Assembly (NCBI RefSeq): GCF_001306135.1
Contig: NZ_LGKP01000025.1
Location: 558,001 to 622,000 of the forward strand
DNA: 64,000 nt
Origin: Herpetosiphon geysericola
Lineage (GTDB): Bacteria; Chloroflexota; Chloroflexia; Chloroflexales; Herpetosiphonaceae
Direction of reading: 5' to 3'
This document shows, one piece after another, positions 39,906 to 47,796 of this stretch (positions are counted from its first letter, which is position 1; every line of letters starts with the position of its first letter). The notes beneath the pieces are model-generated. The model was given only the letters and a program-made list of their open reading frames with translations. It was not told where the DNA came from and made no database searches. The position numbers and the translations under genes were made by a program.

Positions 39906-41177
39906 TTACACTCGTTGCAGCGTTTGTTCTGCTTGCTGATAGGCCGCTTTGGTCGCAGCCAGCGGCGCTAAGCCCAAATCGTGCTCCAGCGTTTGTTGGC
40001 AGCGCTGGTAGCTGCGTTGCAATTGTTGGCGCTTGCCAAGCTGAGCATAGGCCATAAAACTTGCTTGATAGGCAGTTTCTTGATAGGGATCAGCGTGCAG
40101 CGCCGCCTCTGCCCATTCCAAAGCCTCGTTTGGCTGGTGTTCGGCCAGCAATAAGTGGGCCAGATCGCAGGCAGCTTGCACATACTTTGCCCGCAATTGT
40201 TCACGCAGCCCATTAGCCCAATCGCTGTACAAACAATCGCCCAAAAAATCGCCAGCATACATATTGAGCGCTTGGCGATAGCAATTAATCGCCTCTGGTC
40301 GATTGCTGGCTTTGGTTGCGCGCTGGAGCAATTGCTCAAAACGCAGCAGATCAAGCTGAATCGGCGCGGTATCAAGCGCCAAGCGATAGGCACTATGGCG
40401 GCGTTGAATATAGCTTGAGGCTTGGCGCGTTGGGCGCTCTGGCTCCAACACGGCGGTTAGCGCATTCAGCGCCACTTTAAATTGGGCTTCTGCATGGCTT
40501 GGCGCTAAATCTGGCCAAAACAGCTCGCAAATTTGCTCACGCTGTATCCATTGGCCACGCTGGGTAATTAACATGCCCAGCAAGGCAATTGCCGATTTGC
40601 GGCCCCAATTGATAATCTCACTTGAGCCACGCCATGCTCGCAGTTGGCCAAAGGCTTGCACATGCAACACATGCGGGGCTTGCCAATGGCTTGGTGGCAA
40701 AATCAAGTTTGCCTGTTCATGAATAATAATCCCGCTGCTGGCTGGCTCGCTGCCAAGTTGGTCAAGCTGTTGGAGCGCATTAATCCGCGCCTCGGTCATC
40801 ACCAACATACCAAGCGAGATAATGGTGTGGGTGCGTTCCAGCCACCACGCCAAGGCTTCTGGCTCATGCTGCAAGGCTTGTTTCAAAAATTGGGTCATCA
40901 CGTTGGTCGAAAGGTGCGTTACCAACATGCTATGGACTGGTGAAATGCCTTGTTGCGCTCGTTGCACTGCTACATTGCGCCAATAATCTGCATACACCGA
41001 GGTTGTGCCTTGGGCCAAATCAATCTCGATTGAATGAATCGCGTTGTAGAGCGCCATTTTGACATGCTGCTGCGGCAAACTGGCATACACAGGCACATGG
41101 TTCGCAACAATTTGCGCAGAAACATGGTCAACAAAATCGGGCAAGAGTTGGTGAAAAACACGTACTACCTGTTGCAT
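39906..41177 (-). CDS. BTAD-domain transcriptional regulator
   Basis: A 423-aa protein. Residues 1-150 resemble an RsbR-type N-terminal helical sensor (ALYNAIHSIEIDLAQGTTSVYADYWRNVAVQRAQQGISPVHSML). Residues about 170-270 form an OmpR-like winged helix (LRAWRGSSEIINWGRKSAIALLGMLITQRGQWIQREQICELFWPD). The C-terminal about 150 residues are a BTAD/TPR domain (IQLDLLRFEQLLQRA...AGDFLGDCLYSDWANGLREQL...ALEWAEAALHADPYQETAY). Such proteins are SARP/AfsR-like activators. It lies just upstream of, and co-directional with, the transporter operon, which it may regulate. GAGGAG precedes the ATG. Confidence 0.85.
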   Translation of the reverse strand: MQQVVRVFHQLLPDFVDHVSAQIVANHVPVYASLPQQHVKMALYNAIHSIEIDLAQGTTSVYADYWRNVAVQRAQQGISPVHSMLVTHLSTNVMTQFLKQALQHEPEALAWWLERTHTIISLGMLVMTEARINALQQLDQLGSEPASSGIIIHEQANLILPPSHWQAPHVLHVQAFGQLRAWRGSSEIINWGRKSAIALLGMLITQRGQWIQREQICELFWPDLAPSHAEAQFKVALNALTAVLEPERPTRQASSYIQRRHSAYRLALDTAPIQLDLLRFEQLLQRATKASNRPEAINCYRQALNMYAGDFLGDCLYSDWANGLREQLRAKYVQAACDLAHLLLAEHQPNEALEWAEAALHADPYQETAYQASFMAYAQLGKRQQLQRSYQRCQQTLEHDLGLAPLAATKAAYQQAEQTLQRV

Positions 41178-41239
41178 ACGCTACTCCTCAGCAGTGAGGT
41201 GATGGTTGGTCGAAGCAGTTGGGGTTATTTAAGCATTGA

Positions 41240-41620
41240 AGCAATATTATAGCAGAGCTACGAAAAGGATGAGGGATGAAGAACAGAGAGCAAGAACATA
41301 GCGAAAGGATGAAGGATGAGGGATGAGGTGCTCGGGATCAGGGGCTAGAGGTCGGGGATCGGATTTTTAACGCAGCGGCGCAGAGGGATGAGGCTATCGG
41401 CTGTAGGCTATGGGCTGTGGGAAGCATAATCAGAGATGAGGCTATCGGCTGTAGACTATGGGCTATGGGTTAGTGGAAAAAGAATCAAAAAAATCTGTGC
41501 CAATCTATGACGAAAAACTTAACCTTCGCGCTCTTCGCGTTCTTCGTGGTTTCCGTCCTTTGTGCTCTTCGTGCTCTTCGTGGTTAAAAAAACTCTGCGC
41601 CGCTGCGTTAAAATCTCGCT
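41240..41620. repeat. Patchwork repeat spacer
   Basis: No gene is seen. Modules: GGATGAGGGATGAAG, GGATGAAGGATGAGGGATGA, GGGGCTAGAGGTCGGGGATC, AACGCAGCGGCGCAGAGG, GGCTATCGGCTGTAGGCTAT and GGCTATGGGCTATGGG (period 7), AATCTGTGCCAATCTATG, CTCTTCGCGTTCTTCGTGG and CTCTTCGTGCTCTTCGTGG. Confidence 0.75.
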
Positions 41621-41623
41621 CTC

Positions 41624-41632
41624 TGGTATACT
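41624..41632 (+). promoter_or_regulatory. Possible extended -10 promoter
   Basis: TGG-TATACT (41624-41632) stands 30 nt before the ATG of the DUF1697 gene. No good -35 is visible, as expected for an extended -10 type. Confidence 0.45.
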
Positions 41633-41662
41633 CGTACATATTTGCTAAAAAGCGAGGCAGCG

Positions 41663-42208
41663 ATGAGTACAGTTGCTTTTTTACGTGCGATCAACATTAC
41701 CAACCATTTTGTGAAGATGGAAGATTTGCGCGCAGTGTTGGTTAATCAAGGTTTTGAGAATGTCCAGACCTACATTCAATCGGGCAATGTGGTCTTCGCT
41801 GATCCAACGATCAGCTATGCAGAGGCCGAAACATTGATTAATCGCCAGCTTGAGGCCCGTTTTGGCTTTGCAGTCGAAACATTTTTGCGCTCAGCCAGCG
41901 AGTTGGTCGCGCTTGAACAAGCTTGCCCATTCGAACCAAGCGAAATCGACCCCAAAGCCGCGTTATATTTGACCTTTGTGCGCCATGAGCCTGATGCAGA
42001 GGCCCAAGCCCGTTTGGCCAAACACCAAAACGAATTGGATACATTTCGCATTACTGGGCGCCATGTCTGGTGGCTGCGCCATAAACAGGTTGGCGAGAGT
42101 AAGTTTAGCGGCGCGAAATTAGAACGAGCACTCAAACAAGCAGGAACCGCCCGCAATATCACCACAATTCGTGCTATGATCACTAAATATGGCTTTACAA
42201 ACGCCTAA
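41663..42208 (+). CDS. DUF1697 family protein
   Basis: A 181-aa soluble protein of the widely distributed, uncharacterised DUF1697 family. Typical features are FLRAIN(I)TN at the N-terminus, MEDLRAVLVNQGFENVQTYIQSGNVVF (about residues 18-44), and the C-terminal KFSGAKLERALKQAGTARNITTIRAM. The start is ATG 41663 after GCGAGG; a start seven codons earlier at 41642 has no ribosome site. MsrA follows after 22 nt, so the two are likely cotranscribed. No biochemical role is established. Confidence 0.88.
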   Translation: MSTVAFLRAINITNHFVKMEDLRAVLVNQGFENVQTYIQSGNVVFADPTISYAEAETLINRQLEARFGFAVETFLRSASELVALEQACPFEPSEIDPKAALYLTFVRHEPDAEAQARLAKHQNELDTFRITGRHVWWLRHKQVGESKFSGAKLERALKQAGTARNITTIRAMITKYGFTNA

Positions 42209-42230
42209 ACATCAAGCCAAAGGTGGGCAT

Positions 42231-42686
42231 ATGCACGAGCGAATTATTGTTGGGGCTGGCTGTTTTTGGGGTGTCGAAGAAGCGTTTCGTGCCATTACAG
42301 GTATCATCCAAACCCAAGCGGGCTATGCTGGCGGCTGGGTTGAGCATCCAAGCTATGAGGATGTTTGTGCTGGCACGACTGGCCATGCAGAGGTCGTGCA
42401 ATTACAATTTGATCCAACGATCATCAGTTTGGCAACGCTATTGAACCACTTCTGGGCAATGTTGGAGCCGCCGCTCGATTCCGATCCACAATATCGACCG
42501 CTGATTATTTGCAGCACTGCCGCCCAGTTGGAGCTAGCTCTGGCCAGTAAGCTAGCGCAACCGCGGCTTGCCGATCTCAGGATTGAAATCTTAATCGATC
42601 TGCCGTTTTATCCCGCCGAGGAGTATCATCAACAATGCTACAGCAAATGGCGCATGCGCTTCGAGCGCAGAGCTAAAGCTGTTTAA
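42231..42686 (+). CDS. msrA: Peptide-methionine (S)-S-oxide reductase MsrA
   Basis: Reduces methionine-S-sulfoxide in proteins with thioredoxin as donor. The 151-aa product carries the catalytic GCFWGVEEAF (Cys near residue 10), the QAGYAGGWVEHPSYEDVCAGTTGHAEVVQLQFDP core, and the C-terminal PAEEYHQQCYSKW. A cysteine near the end (QQCYSKW) might act as resolving residue. ATG 42231 follows GGTGGG; ATG 42189 is an alternative that would overlap the upstream gene. It converges with a CPYC flavoprotein gene, overlapping it by 14 nt. Confidence 0.92.
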   Translation: MHERIIVGAGCFWGVEEAFRAITGIIQTQAGYAGGWVEHPSYEDVCAGTTGHAEVVQLQFDPTIISLATLLNHFWAMLEPPLDSDPQYRPLIICSTAAQLELALASKLAQPRLADLRIEILIDLPFYPAEEYHQQCYSKWRMRFERRAKAV

Positions 42687-43590
42687 TCAGATCTTGAATC
42701 AGTTCGTGATTGATGCCAGCGCCTGCCATCGCTCCCCCAGCAGCGGCATTGATTGCTTGTTGCATGCCTGCGGTGGCATCGCCAGCAGCATATACGCCCG
42801 GCACGCTGGTTTGGCCAAGCATTTGAACTTTGATCAAGTTTGGCATTTGGGGATTGTCGGAAACTTCGCAGCCTAATTGGGCTGGCAATTGGCTGCGTTG
42901 GCGTTGGGGCACACCAATCAACAAGCCGCTGCGGGCTAATGGCTCGCCTTGGTCAAAAACCAAATGAGTCAATTGGCCATTGGCTTGCTCAATGCCCACC
43001 AAGCGATCTTCGCGAATTGGCAGGTTGAGTTTGGCCAAGATTCGGCGTTGTTCTGGGCTAAGTTGAGCCTCGCCATTGGTACAAACCACCAAATCGCTGC
43101 TCCAGTTTTGCAGCAAGGTTGCGACATGAAACAGGCGATCTGCATCGGACACTAAGACCGCCAACGGTTGATCGCGCACTTCCCAGCCGTGGCAGTAGGG
43201 GCAGTGAAACACGCTCGATCCCCATAATTCGGCCATGCCTTCAATTGCTGGCAATTCGTCGATCACGCCTGAGGCAATTAATAATTTGCGGCTACGTAAT
43301 TCGCTGCCATCATCAAGCGTCACCACAAAGCCGCCATCAATCGCTTGAGCATGCTCGGCAGTGGCAAACCGTACTTCCACACTTGGATAAGGCTTAAGCT
43401 GATCGCGGCCAATTTGGCGTAGCTCTGCTGGCAAAATCCCATCCCGCGAAAGAAAATTATGCACGCCAGGCGATTGGGCATTGCGCGGCTGCTGGCTATC
43501 GAGCACCACAACGTTACGCCGCGCCCGCCCCAACACCAAGGCTGCACTCAAGCCAGCAACGCTGCCCCCAACAATAATCACATCAAGCAT
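42673..43590 (-). CDS. Thioredoxin reductase-like FAD-dependent oxidoreductase
   Basis: A 305-aa flavoprotein: FAD-binding VIIVGGSVAGLSAALVLGRARRNVVVLD (residues 4-31), redox-active CPYCHGWEVRD (about 130-140, with Cys-Pro-Tyr-Cys instead of trxB's CAVC), and the C-terminal GVYAAGDATAGMQQAINAAAGGAMAG. It differs from the trxB product encoded at 47797-48747. Similar proteins reduce dedicated disulfide partners or act as oxidases; the partner is unknown. It converges on msrA, overlapping by 14 nt. A consensus promoter with an operator-like inverted repeat lies just upstream, so it is probably regulated. Confidence 0.88.
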   Translation of the reverse strand: MLDVIIVGGSVAGLSAALVLGRARRNVVVLDSQQPRNAQSPGVHNFLSRDGILPAELRQIGRDQLKPYPSVEVRFATAEHAQAIDGGFVVTLDDGSELRSRKLLIASGVIDELPAIEGMAELWGSSVFHCPYCHGWEVRDQPLAVLVSDADRLFHVATLLQNWSSDLVVCTNGEAQLSPEQRRILAKLNLPIREDRLVGIEQANGQLTHLVFDQGEPLARSGLLIGVPQRQRSQLPAQLGCEVSDNPQMPNLIKVQMLGQTSVPGVYAAGDATAGMQQAINAAAGGAMAGAGINHELIQDLIKQL

Positions 43591-43602
43591 TCTAGAACTC
43601 CT

Positions 43603-43648
43603 TATTGATACTTGATATCAATATATAAGAATTTTGTTGAATTGTCAA
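43603..43648 (-). promoter_or_regulatory. Consensus promoter with operator-like inverted repeat
   Basis: On the minus strand TTGACA (43648-43643), a 17-nt spacer and TATATT (43625-43620) form a near-perfect promoter. Over the -10 and start site lies TATTGATA (43603-43610)/TATCAATA (43616-43623), an 8-bp inverted repeat with a 5-nt centre. A repressor bound there would block transcription. Confidence 0.7.
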
Positions 43649-43738
43649 ATTTGTAATGATCGTTATAGTGAATAAGCATTGCGCTATTCTATTAGAAATA
43701 ACAGCTCAAGGACGCTTCGGAGTTGGATCAATGTCAGC

Positions 43739-44311
43739 CTAGCTGTTGTCGTGGCTTGATGGAGCAGCCAATGGGTATTGGGCAACATCGATCACAGCGG
43801 GCGGAATGAGGATTCCGATACCTTCAATCATGCCATCAATGGCTTGCCAGTGCTGAGCGCACGTCTCGACGATCGCCATAACCTGGGTTGATGTTTGCCC
43901 TCGTGCAAGGGTACAATGCGGCATCCAAGCGTTCTCGCCCAAATGATGTGCATATTTGAGTGGCGCACTGCCGAGCGCTGCACATGCCGTGAGGAGTGCG
44001 CTATGGAGTGTGAGTAATGGTGCAGTTACTCGTGGCGCAAGGAAGACAACTCCCGTCTCTGGAAAGATACCCAGAGCATGCAACCGGATAGGAAACGCCT
44101 GCTGTGATTGGGTGAATTTTTCCAGCAATTGCTGATAGGTTGTCCAATCACTGGTGTCATAGGCCGCTAGCGTGATATGCGGGCGATGGCCATGAATCCC
44201 TGGTAGCGAAATTCCAGCATCTGCAAGCACATGCCACAGGCGATTAATGGCTTGCTCAGTTGCTCGATCAAAATAAAGGGTAAGAAAAATTGTTGTTGGA
44301 GAATTGGTCAT
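43739..44311 (-). CDS. 2'-5' RNA ligase-like 2H phosphoesterase
   Basis: A 190-aa protein of the 2H superfamily, which share two H-x-T/S-x motifs. Here they are RPHITLA (about residues 43-49) and MPHCTLA (about 130-136), on an LTLYFDRATEQAINRLW N-terminus typical of the LigT/CPDase branch. These enzymes hydrolyse or form 2'-phosphodiesters in small RNAs or nucleotides; the substrate is unknown. A TGC-TATAAT extended -10 lies about 50 nt upstream. Confidence 0.8.
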   Translation of the reverse strand: MTNSPTTIFLTLYFDRATEQAINRLWHVLADAGISLPGIHGHRPHITLAAYDTSDWTTYQQLLEKFTQSQQAFPIRLHALGIFPETGVVFLAPRVTAPLLTLHSALLTACAALGSAPLKYAHHLGENAWMPHCTLARGQTSTQVMAIVETCAQHWQAIDGMIEGIGILIPPAVIDVAQYPLAAPSSHDNS

Positions 44312-44362
44312 GGCTCTACCTAGTTTGCCGCCTATGCTATACGGATTCTCTCATACTAGATG

Positions 44363-44371
44363 ATTATAGCA
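44363..44371 (-). promoter_or_regulatory. Extended -10 promoter of the 2H gene
   Basis: Minus strand TGC-TATAAT (44371-44363) is a perfect extended -10 consensus, 52 nt from the ATG. No -35 is recognisable. Confidence 0.55.
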
Positions 44372-44468
44372 TCGTAAATAGAATGAATATAGCACATAGA
44401 GATTGATACTAAAAGTGATGTTTAGAGGTTCATGACTAAGTTGAGATTATTAGGAGGAGGGCTTAAAA

Positions 44469-44894
44469 ATGTGGCTGCGCTTAAGCAGTAGCGTTATCCA
44501 AATAATCCTGTTATTGCTGATCATTAGTGGTTGCACTGCCTCAAACCCGACCAGCCAACCAACAGTTGGGTTGGTATTCCCCCAAGTACGGCCTAAAAGT
44601 ATTGGCCAAGTACCGCAAGCCATTGCCAGCGGCGAACTGATTATTCGGGGTAATTGCTTGCGGCTAGAGCCTGCCAATAATCAAGTAAGCTACCTGATTA
44701 TTTGGAATGATCAATTTCGGCTTGAAAAAACGACGATCAGCGACCTCAAAACCGCTCAGCAGGTGGTTGGTGGTTCAGAGGTACGGCTTGGTGGTGGTGA
44801 GGTTCAGCCAGAATTTTTCACGCATTTGATGGCTCCACTCAATAATGCGTGTAGCGGCCCATATTGGTTTGCCACCGAGATTAATCCAAACTAA
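44469..44894 (+). CDS. Hypothetical lipoprotein
   Basis: A 141-aa secreted protein: hydrophobic signal IQIILLLLIISGC with lipobox (IISGC, Cys near residue 22), then a polar region. GELIIRGNCLRLEPANNQVSYLIIWNDQF (about residues 56-84) looks like a small beta-domain, and two later cysteines may form a disulfide (GNC, NNAC). Similar short lipoproteins occur next to unrelated genes and have no known role. TAGGAGGAGG at 44450-44459 precedes the ATG. It ends just before a bidirectional terminator. Confidence 0.65.
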   Translation: MWLRLSSSVIQIILLLLIISGCTASNPTSQPTVGLVFPQVRPKSIGQVPQAIASGELIIRGNCLRLEPANNQVSYLIIWNDQFRLEKTTISDLKTAQQVVGGSEVRLGGGEVQPEFFTHLMAPLNNACSGPYWFATEINPN

Positions 44895-44900
44895 AACGAA

Positions 44901-44938
44901 CAAGCCCGACTCCTGGATTGGAGTCGGGCTTGCTTGGT
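44901..44938. terminator. Bidirectional terminator
   Basis: CAAGCCCGACTCC (44901-44913) pairs perfectly with GGAGTCGGGCTTG (44920-44932) around TGGATT, with CTTGGTT after and AAAACGAA before. It separates the lipoprotein gene from the convergent dehydrogenase gene. Confidence 0.8.
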
Positions 44939-44950
44939 TCAATTCGGCGA

Positions 44951-47332
44951 TTATGCGCCGTAGGGAACCCAGATATTTTTGATTTGGCTAGCGTGGCGCA
45001 AAAATTCTTCGCCCTCGCCAACTCGTCGATCGAGCCAATCGCGGCTTTCGCCGTAGTTGACCCAAGTTTGTTTGAGGTTGCCAATTGAACTGCGCTCAAC
45101 CAAGGCGCTGCCCTCAGCACTGCCCCAATACCACAATCCATCAACGTCGTTGTGCTCGGCCAGCACTTTGGCCAAGCTATCGCGGTCGCCAGTGATGATG
45201 TTGACCACGCCAGCAGGCACGTCGCTGGTATCCAGCACTTGATACAAATCGGTGGCTGAAAGCGGGTGTTCTGCTGATGGAATGAGGATCGCGCTATTGC
45301 CCAAGGCGATGGCTGGCGCAAGCAGCGAAATTAGGCCCAACAATGGATATTCGTTTGGACAAACCAAGCCAAGCACGCCGATTGGCTCGACCATGGCGAG
45401 AGTTGCGTTGCGCACTGGCGTGGCATGCACCGCGCCATCATATTTATCGGCCCACGCTGCGTAGGTAAATAAGCGCTCGATTGATGTTTCAACTTCAAGC
45501 TCTGCATCGGTACGGCCTGTTTGTTGGCGAATGCGTTGGGCAAATTCGCTGGCGCGTGCCCCAAGGTTTTCGGCCAAGAAATAGAGCACTTGCGCGCGGT
45601 TGTAGGCGGTTGCTGCCGACCAGGTGTTGGCTGCGCTACGGGCCACTTCGACCGAATTGCGAATATCTTTGCGGCTGCCATCGCCAACTTCGCCCAGAGT
45701 TTCGCCGTTGCTACCAACCACAATGCGGCTATAGCCTGAATCGGGGCGGGCTTGCTTGCCGCCAATATAGATTTTGGGTGTGCGATCAAGCGCTGGCAGG
45801 CCATTGCTCACAGGGCTGGCAACTGCTGGTGCGGTTGGGCTAGCCTTAGTTTTGAGCTTCTTCACCTCAGATTTTTTGAGGTATTCGTATAAGCCTTCTT
45901 TGCCACCTTCGCGACCGTAGCCGCTTTCACGATAGCCGCCGAAGCCTGCTGCTGCATCAAACAGATTGGTGCTGTTGATCCAAACCACGCCTGCTTTGAC
46001 CCGGGCTGCGGCGTGGAGCGCGACGTTAATATCTTCGCTCCAAATGCTAGCGGCCAAGCCAAAACGGGTGTTGTTGGCGATGGCAATCGCTTCATCAGGG
46101 GTGCGGAAGGTCATTGTGACCAAGACTGGCCCGAAAATTTCGACTTGGGCCAAGGTTGAGGCGGGAGCTACATTGGTAAACAAGGTTGGTGGGTAAAAAT
46201 AGCCATCGGTTGGGCAGGCCCACGATGGTTGCCATTTTACTGAGCCTTCTTGCTCGCCTTCGGCCACGAGTTGCTCAATTTTTTGCAACTGAGCTGGCGC
46301 AACAATCGCCCCAATATCAATCGCTTTATCCAAGGGATCGCCGATGCGCAATTGCTCCATGCGGGTGCGCAACTTGCCAATCAGCTTATCGGCGATGTTT
46401 TCTTGCACCAACAAGCGTGAGCCAGCGCAACAAACTTGGCCTTGATTGAACCAAATCGCATCGACCACGCCTTCGACCACGCTATCGAGATCGGCGGTGT
46501 CATACACGATAAACGGCGATTTGCCGCCAAGCTCCAAGGAAAGCTTTTTGCCAGTGCCAGCGGTGGCGCTGCGGATAATTTTGCCAACCTCGGTTGAGCC
46601 AGTAAAGGCAATTTTGGCAATATCAGGATGCTTGACGATTTGCTCGCCAACTTTGCCATCGCCAGTGACGATGTTAACTACGCCTTTGGGCAAGCCAATT
46701 TCATGGCAAATTTCAGCAAACGCCAAGGCGGTTAATGAAGTCCATTCGGCGGGCTTCAAGACCACTGTGTTGCCCATGGCCAAGGCTGGAGCAATCTTCC
46801 AAGCCAACATCAACAATGGGAAGTTCCACGGAATAATTTGGCCGACCACGCCCAACGGCTCGTAGCCTGCCAAATCGCTCTCTTGCAACTGCGCCCAGCC
46901 AGCGTGATAATAGAAATGGCGCGCAACCAGCGGAATATCAATATCGCGAGTTTCGCGAATTGGCTTGCCATTGTCGAGCGTTTCGAGCACTGCAAAGCGC
47001 CGCGAATGCTTCTGGATTTGGCGCGCCAAAGCGTACAAATAGCGTGCGCGCACATGGCCGCTGGTTTGCGACCATGCAGGAAAAGCCGCCTTGGCAGCAG
47101 CCACAGCAGCATTAACTTCATCGCTGCTGGCTTGGGTTACTTGCGCCAACACGCTGCGATTAGCAGGATTGATCGAATCAAACAAGCGCTCGTTGGCGGC
47201 TTCAGTCCATGTACCATTAATATATAGCCCGAAACGACGGCTATGGGCATCTAGCCACTCGTGGGCAGGAGCAGCTGCTTCTGGGGCGGGGCCATAGCTC
47301 ATTGTTTCGTAAATCTCCAGCAATGTGCTCAT
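44951..47332 (-). CDS. Two-domain aldehyde dehydrogenase, ALDH16 type
   Basis: A 793-aa fusion. Residues about 30-505 form a complete ALDH: VVGQIIPWNFPLLMLAWKIAPALAMGN, FTGSTEVGKIIR, LELGGKSPFIVYD (general base Glu), and NQGQVCCAGSRLL with the catalytic Cys present. After a linker (KTKASPTAPAVASPVSNGLP), residues about 520-793 form a second, degenerate ALDH-like domain with VEPIGVLGLVCPNEYPLL but no catalytic Cys or LELGGK motif. This organisation matches ALDH16, in which the C-terminal pseudo-domain aids dimerisation and a cross-domain tunnel. The reading frame is uninterrupted, so it is not a frameshift. Aldehyde specificity is unknown. It is monocistronic. Confidence 0.9.
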   Translation of the reverse strand: MSTLLEIYETMSYGPAPEAAAPAHEWLDAHSRRFGLYINGTWTEAANERLFDSINPANRSVLAQVTQASSDEVNAAVAAAKAAFPAWSQTSGHVRARYLYALARQIQKHSRRFAVLETLDNGKPIRETRDIDIPLVARHFYYHAGWAQLQESDLAGYEPLGVVGQIIPWNFPLLMLAWKIAPALAMGNTVVLKPAEWTSLTALAFAEICHEIGLPKGVVNIVTGDGKVGEQIVKHPDIAKIAFTGSTEVGKIIRSATAGTGKKLSLELGGKSPFIVYDTADLDSVVEGVVDAIWFNQGQVCCAGSRLLVQENIADKLIGKLRTRMEQLRIGDPLDKAIDIGAIVAPAQLQKIEQLVAEGEQEGSVKWQPSWACPTDGYFYPPTLFTNVAPASTLAQVEIFGPVLVTMTFRTPDEAIAIANNTRFGLAASIWSEDINVALHAAARVKAGVVWINSTNLFDAAAGFGGYRESGYGREGGKEGLYEYLKKSEVKKLKTKASPTAPAVASPVSNGLPALDRTPKIYIGGKQARPDSGYSRIVVGSNGETLGEVGDGSRKDIRNSVEVARSAANTWSAATAYNRAQVLYFLAENLGARASEFAQRIRQQTGRTDAELEVETSIERLFTYAAWADKYDGAVHATPVRNATLAMVEPIGVLGLVCPNEYPLLGLISLLAPAIALGNSAILIPSAEHPLSATDLYQVLDTSDVPAGVVNIITGDRDSLAKVLAEHNDVDGLWYWGSAEGSALVERSSIGNLKQTWVNYGESRDWLDRRVGEGEEFLRHASQIKNIWVPYGA

Positions 47333-47449
47333 CGTCGAGTCCTCGTGTGTGTTATTCAGTCGTTTTGTGCCATCCTAACAGGCTTAAGCGATTCACGCAA
47401 AGGAATCGTTGCAAGCTAATGCAGGCTTTTACGCTTCGGAGGAATTGCT

Positions 47450-47674
47450 GTGAATCAGGAAGTTGTCGATCGGATTCCATTTGAAATCCAGCAACGGATT
47501 GTCTACGATTTTTTATTGTTGCGCGAGGATATTCAACCTTCGATCAGTGTGCTCGTTAGCTACCGCAAGCTACTCCAAGTGGCTCCAGCAACGATTACTC
47601 CCGATAATTGCCAGCAATTCATGCAATCAATTGATCAGGCAATCGAACAGCTAGAATGGTGCTATCAAACCTAG
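47450..47674 (+). CDS. Small hypothetical protein
   Basis: A 74-aa soluble, helical, acidic protein (MNQEVVDRIPFEIQQRIVYDF...). I do not recognise a family. GTG 47450 lies 7 nt after a clean GGAGG (47438-47442), which is the main support for coding. It stands alone between two minus-strand genes. Confidence 0.5.
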   Translation: MNQEVVDRIPFEIQQRIVYDFLLLREDIQPSISVLVSYRKLLQVAPATITPDNCQQFMQSIDQAIEQLEWCYQT

Positions 47675-47796
47675 CTTAGAAAATTGCAGCAAGAATGAAA
47701 TTTCAATGTTTGAGCTTTATTGATTGAAGCTATAAAAAGAGGGCCGAGGAATAGTTAATTCCCCGACCCCCAACAACCGATCCCCAGCCCCCAGTT

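Noticed and set aside
44951-47332. ALDH16-type gene as a frameshifted fusion of two ALDH genes
   Set aside because: The frame is continuous, the linker is natural, and the architecture matches a known family.
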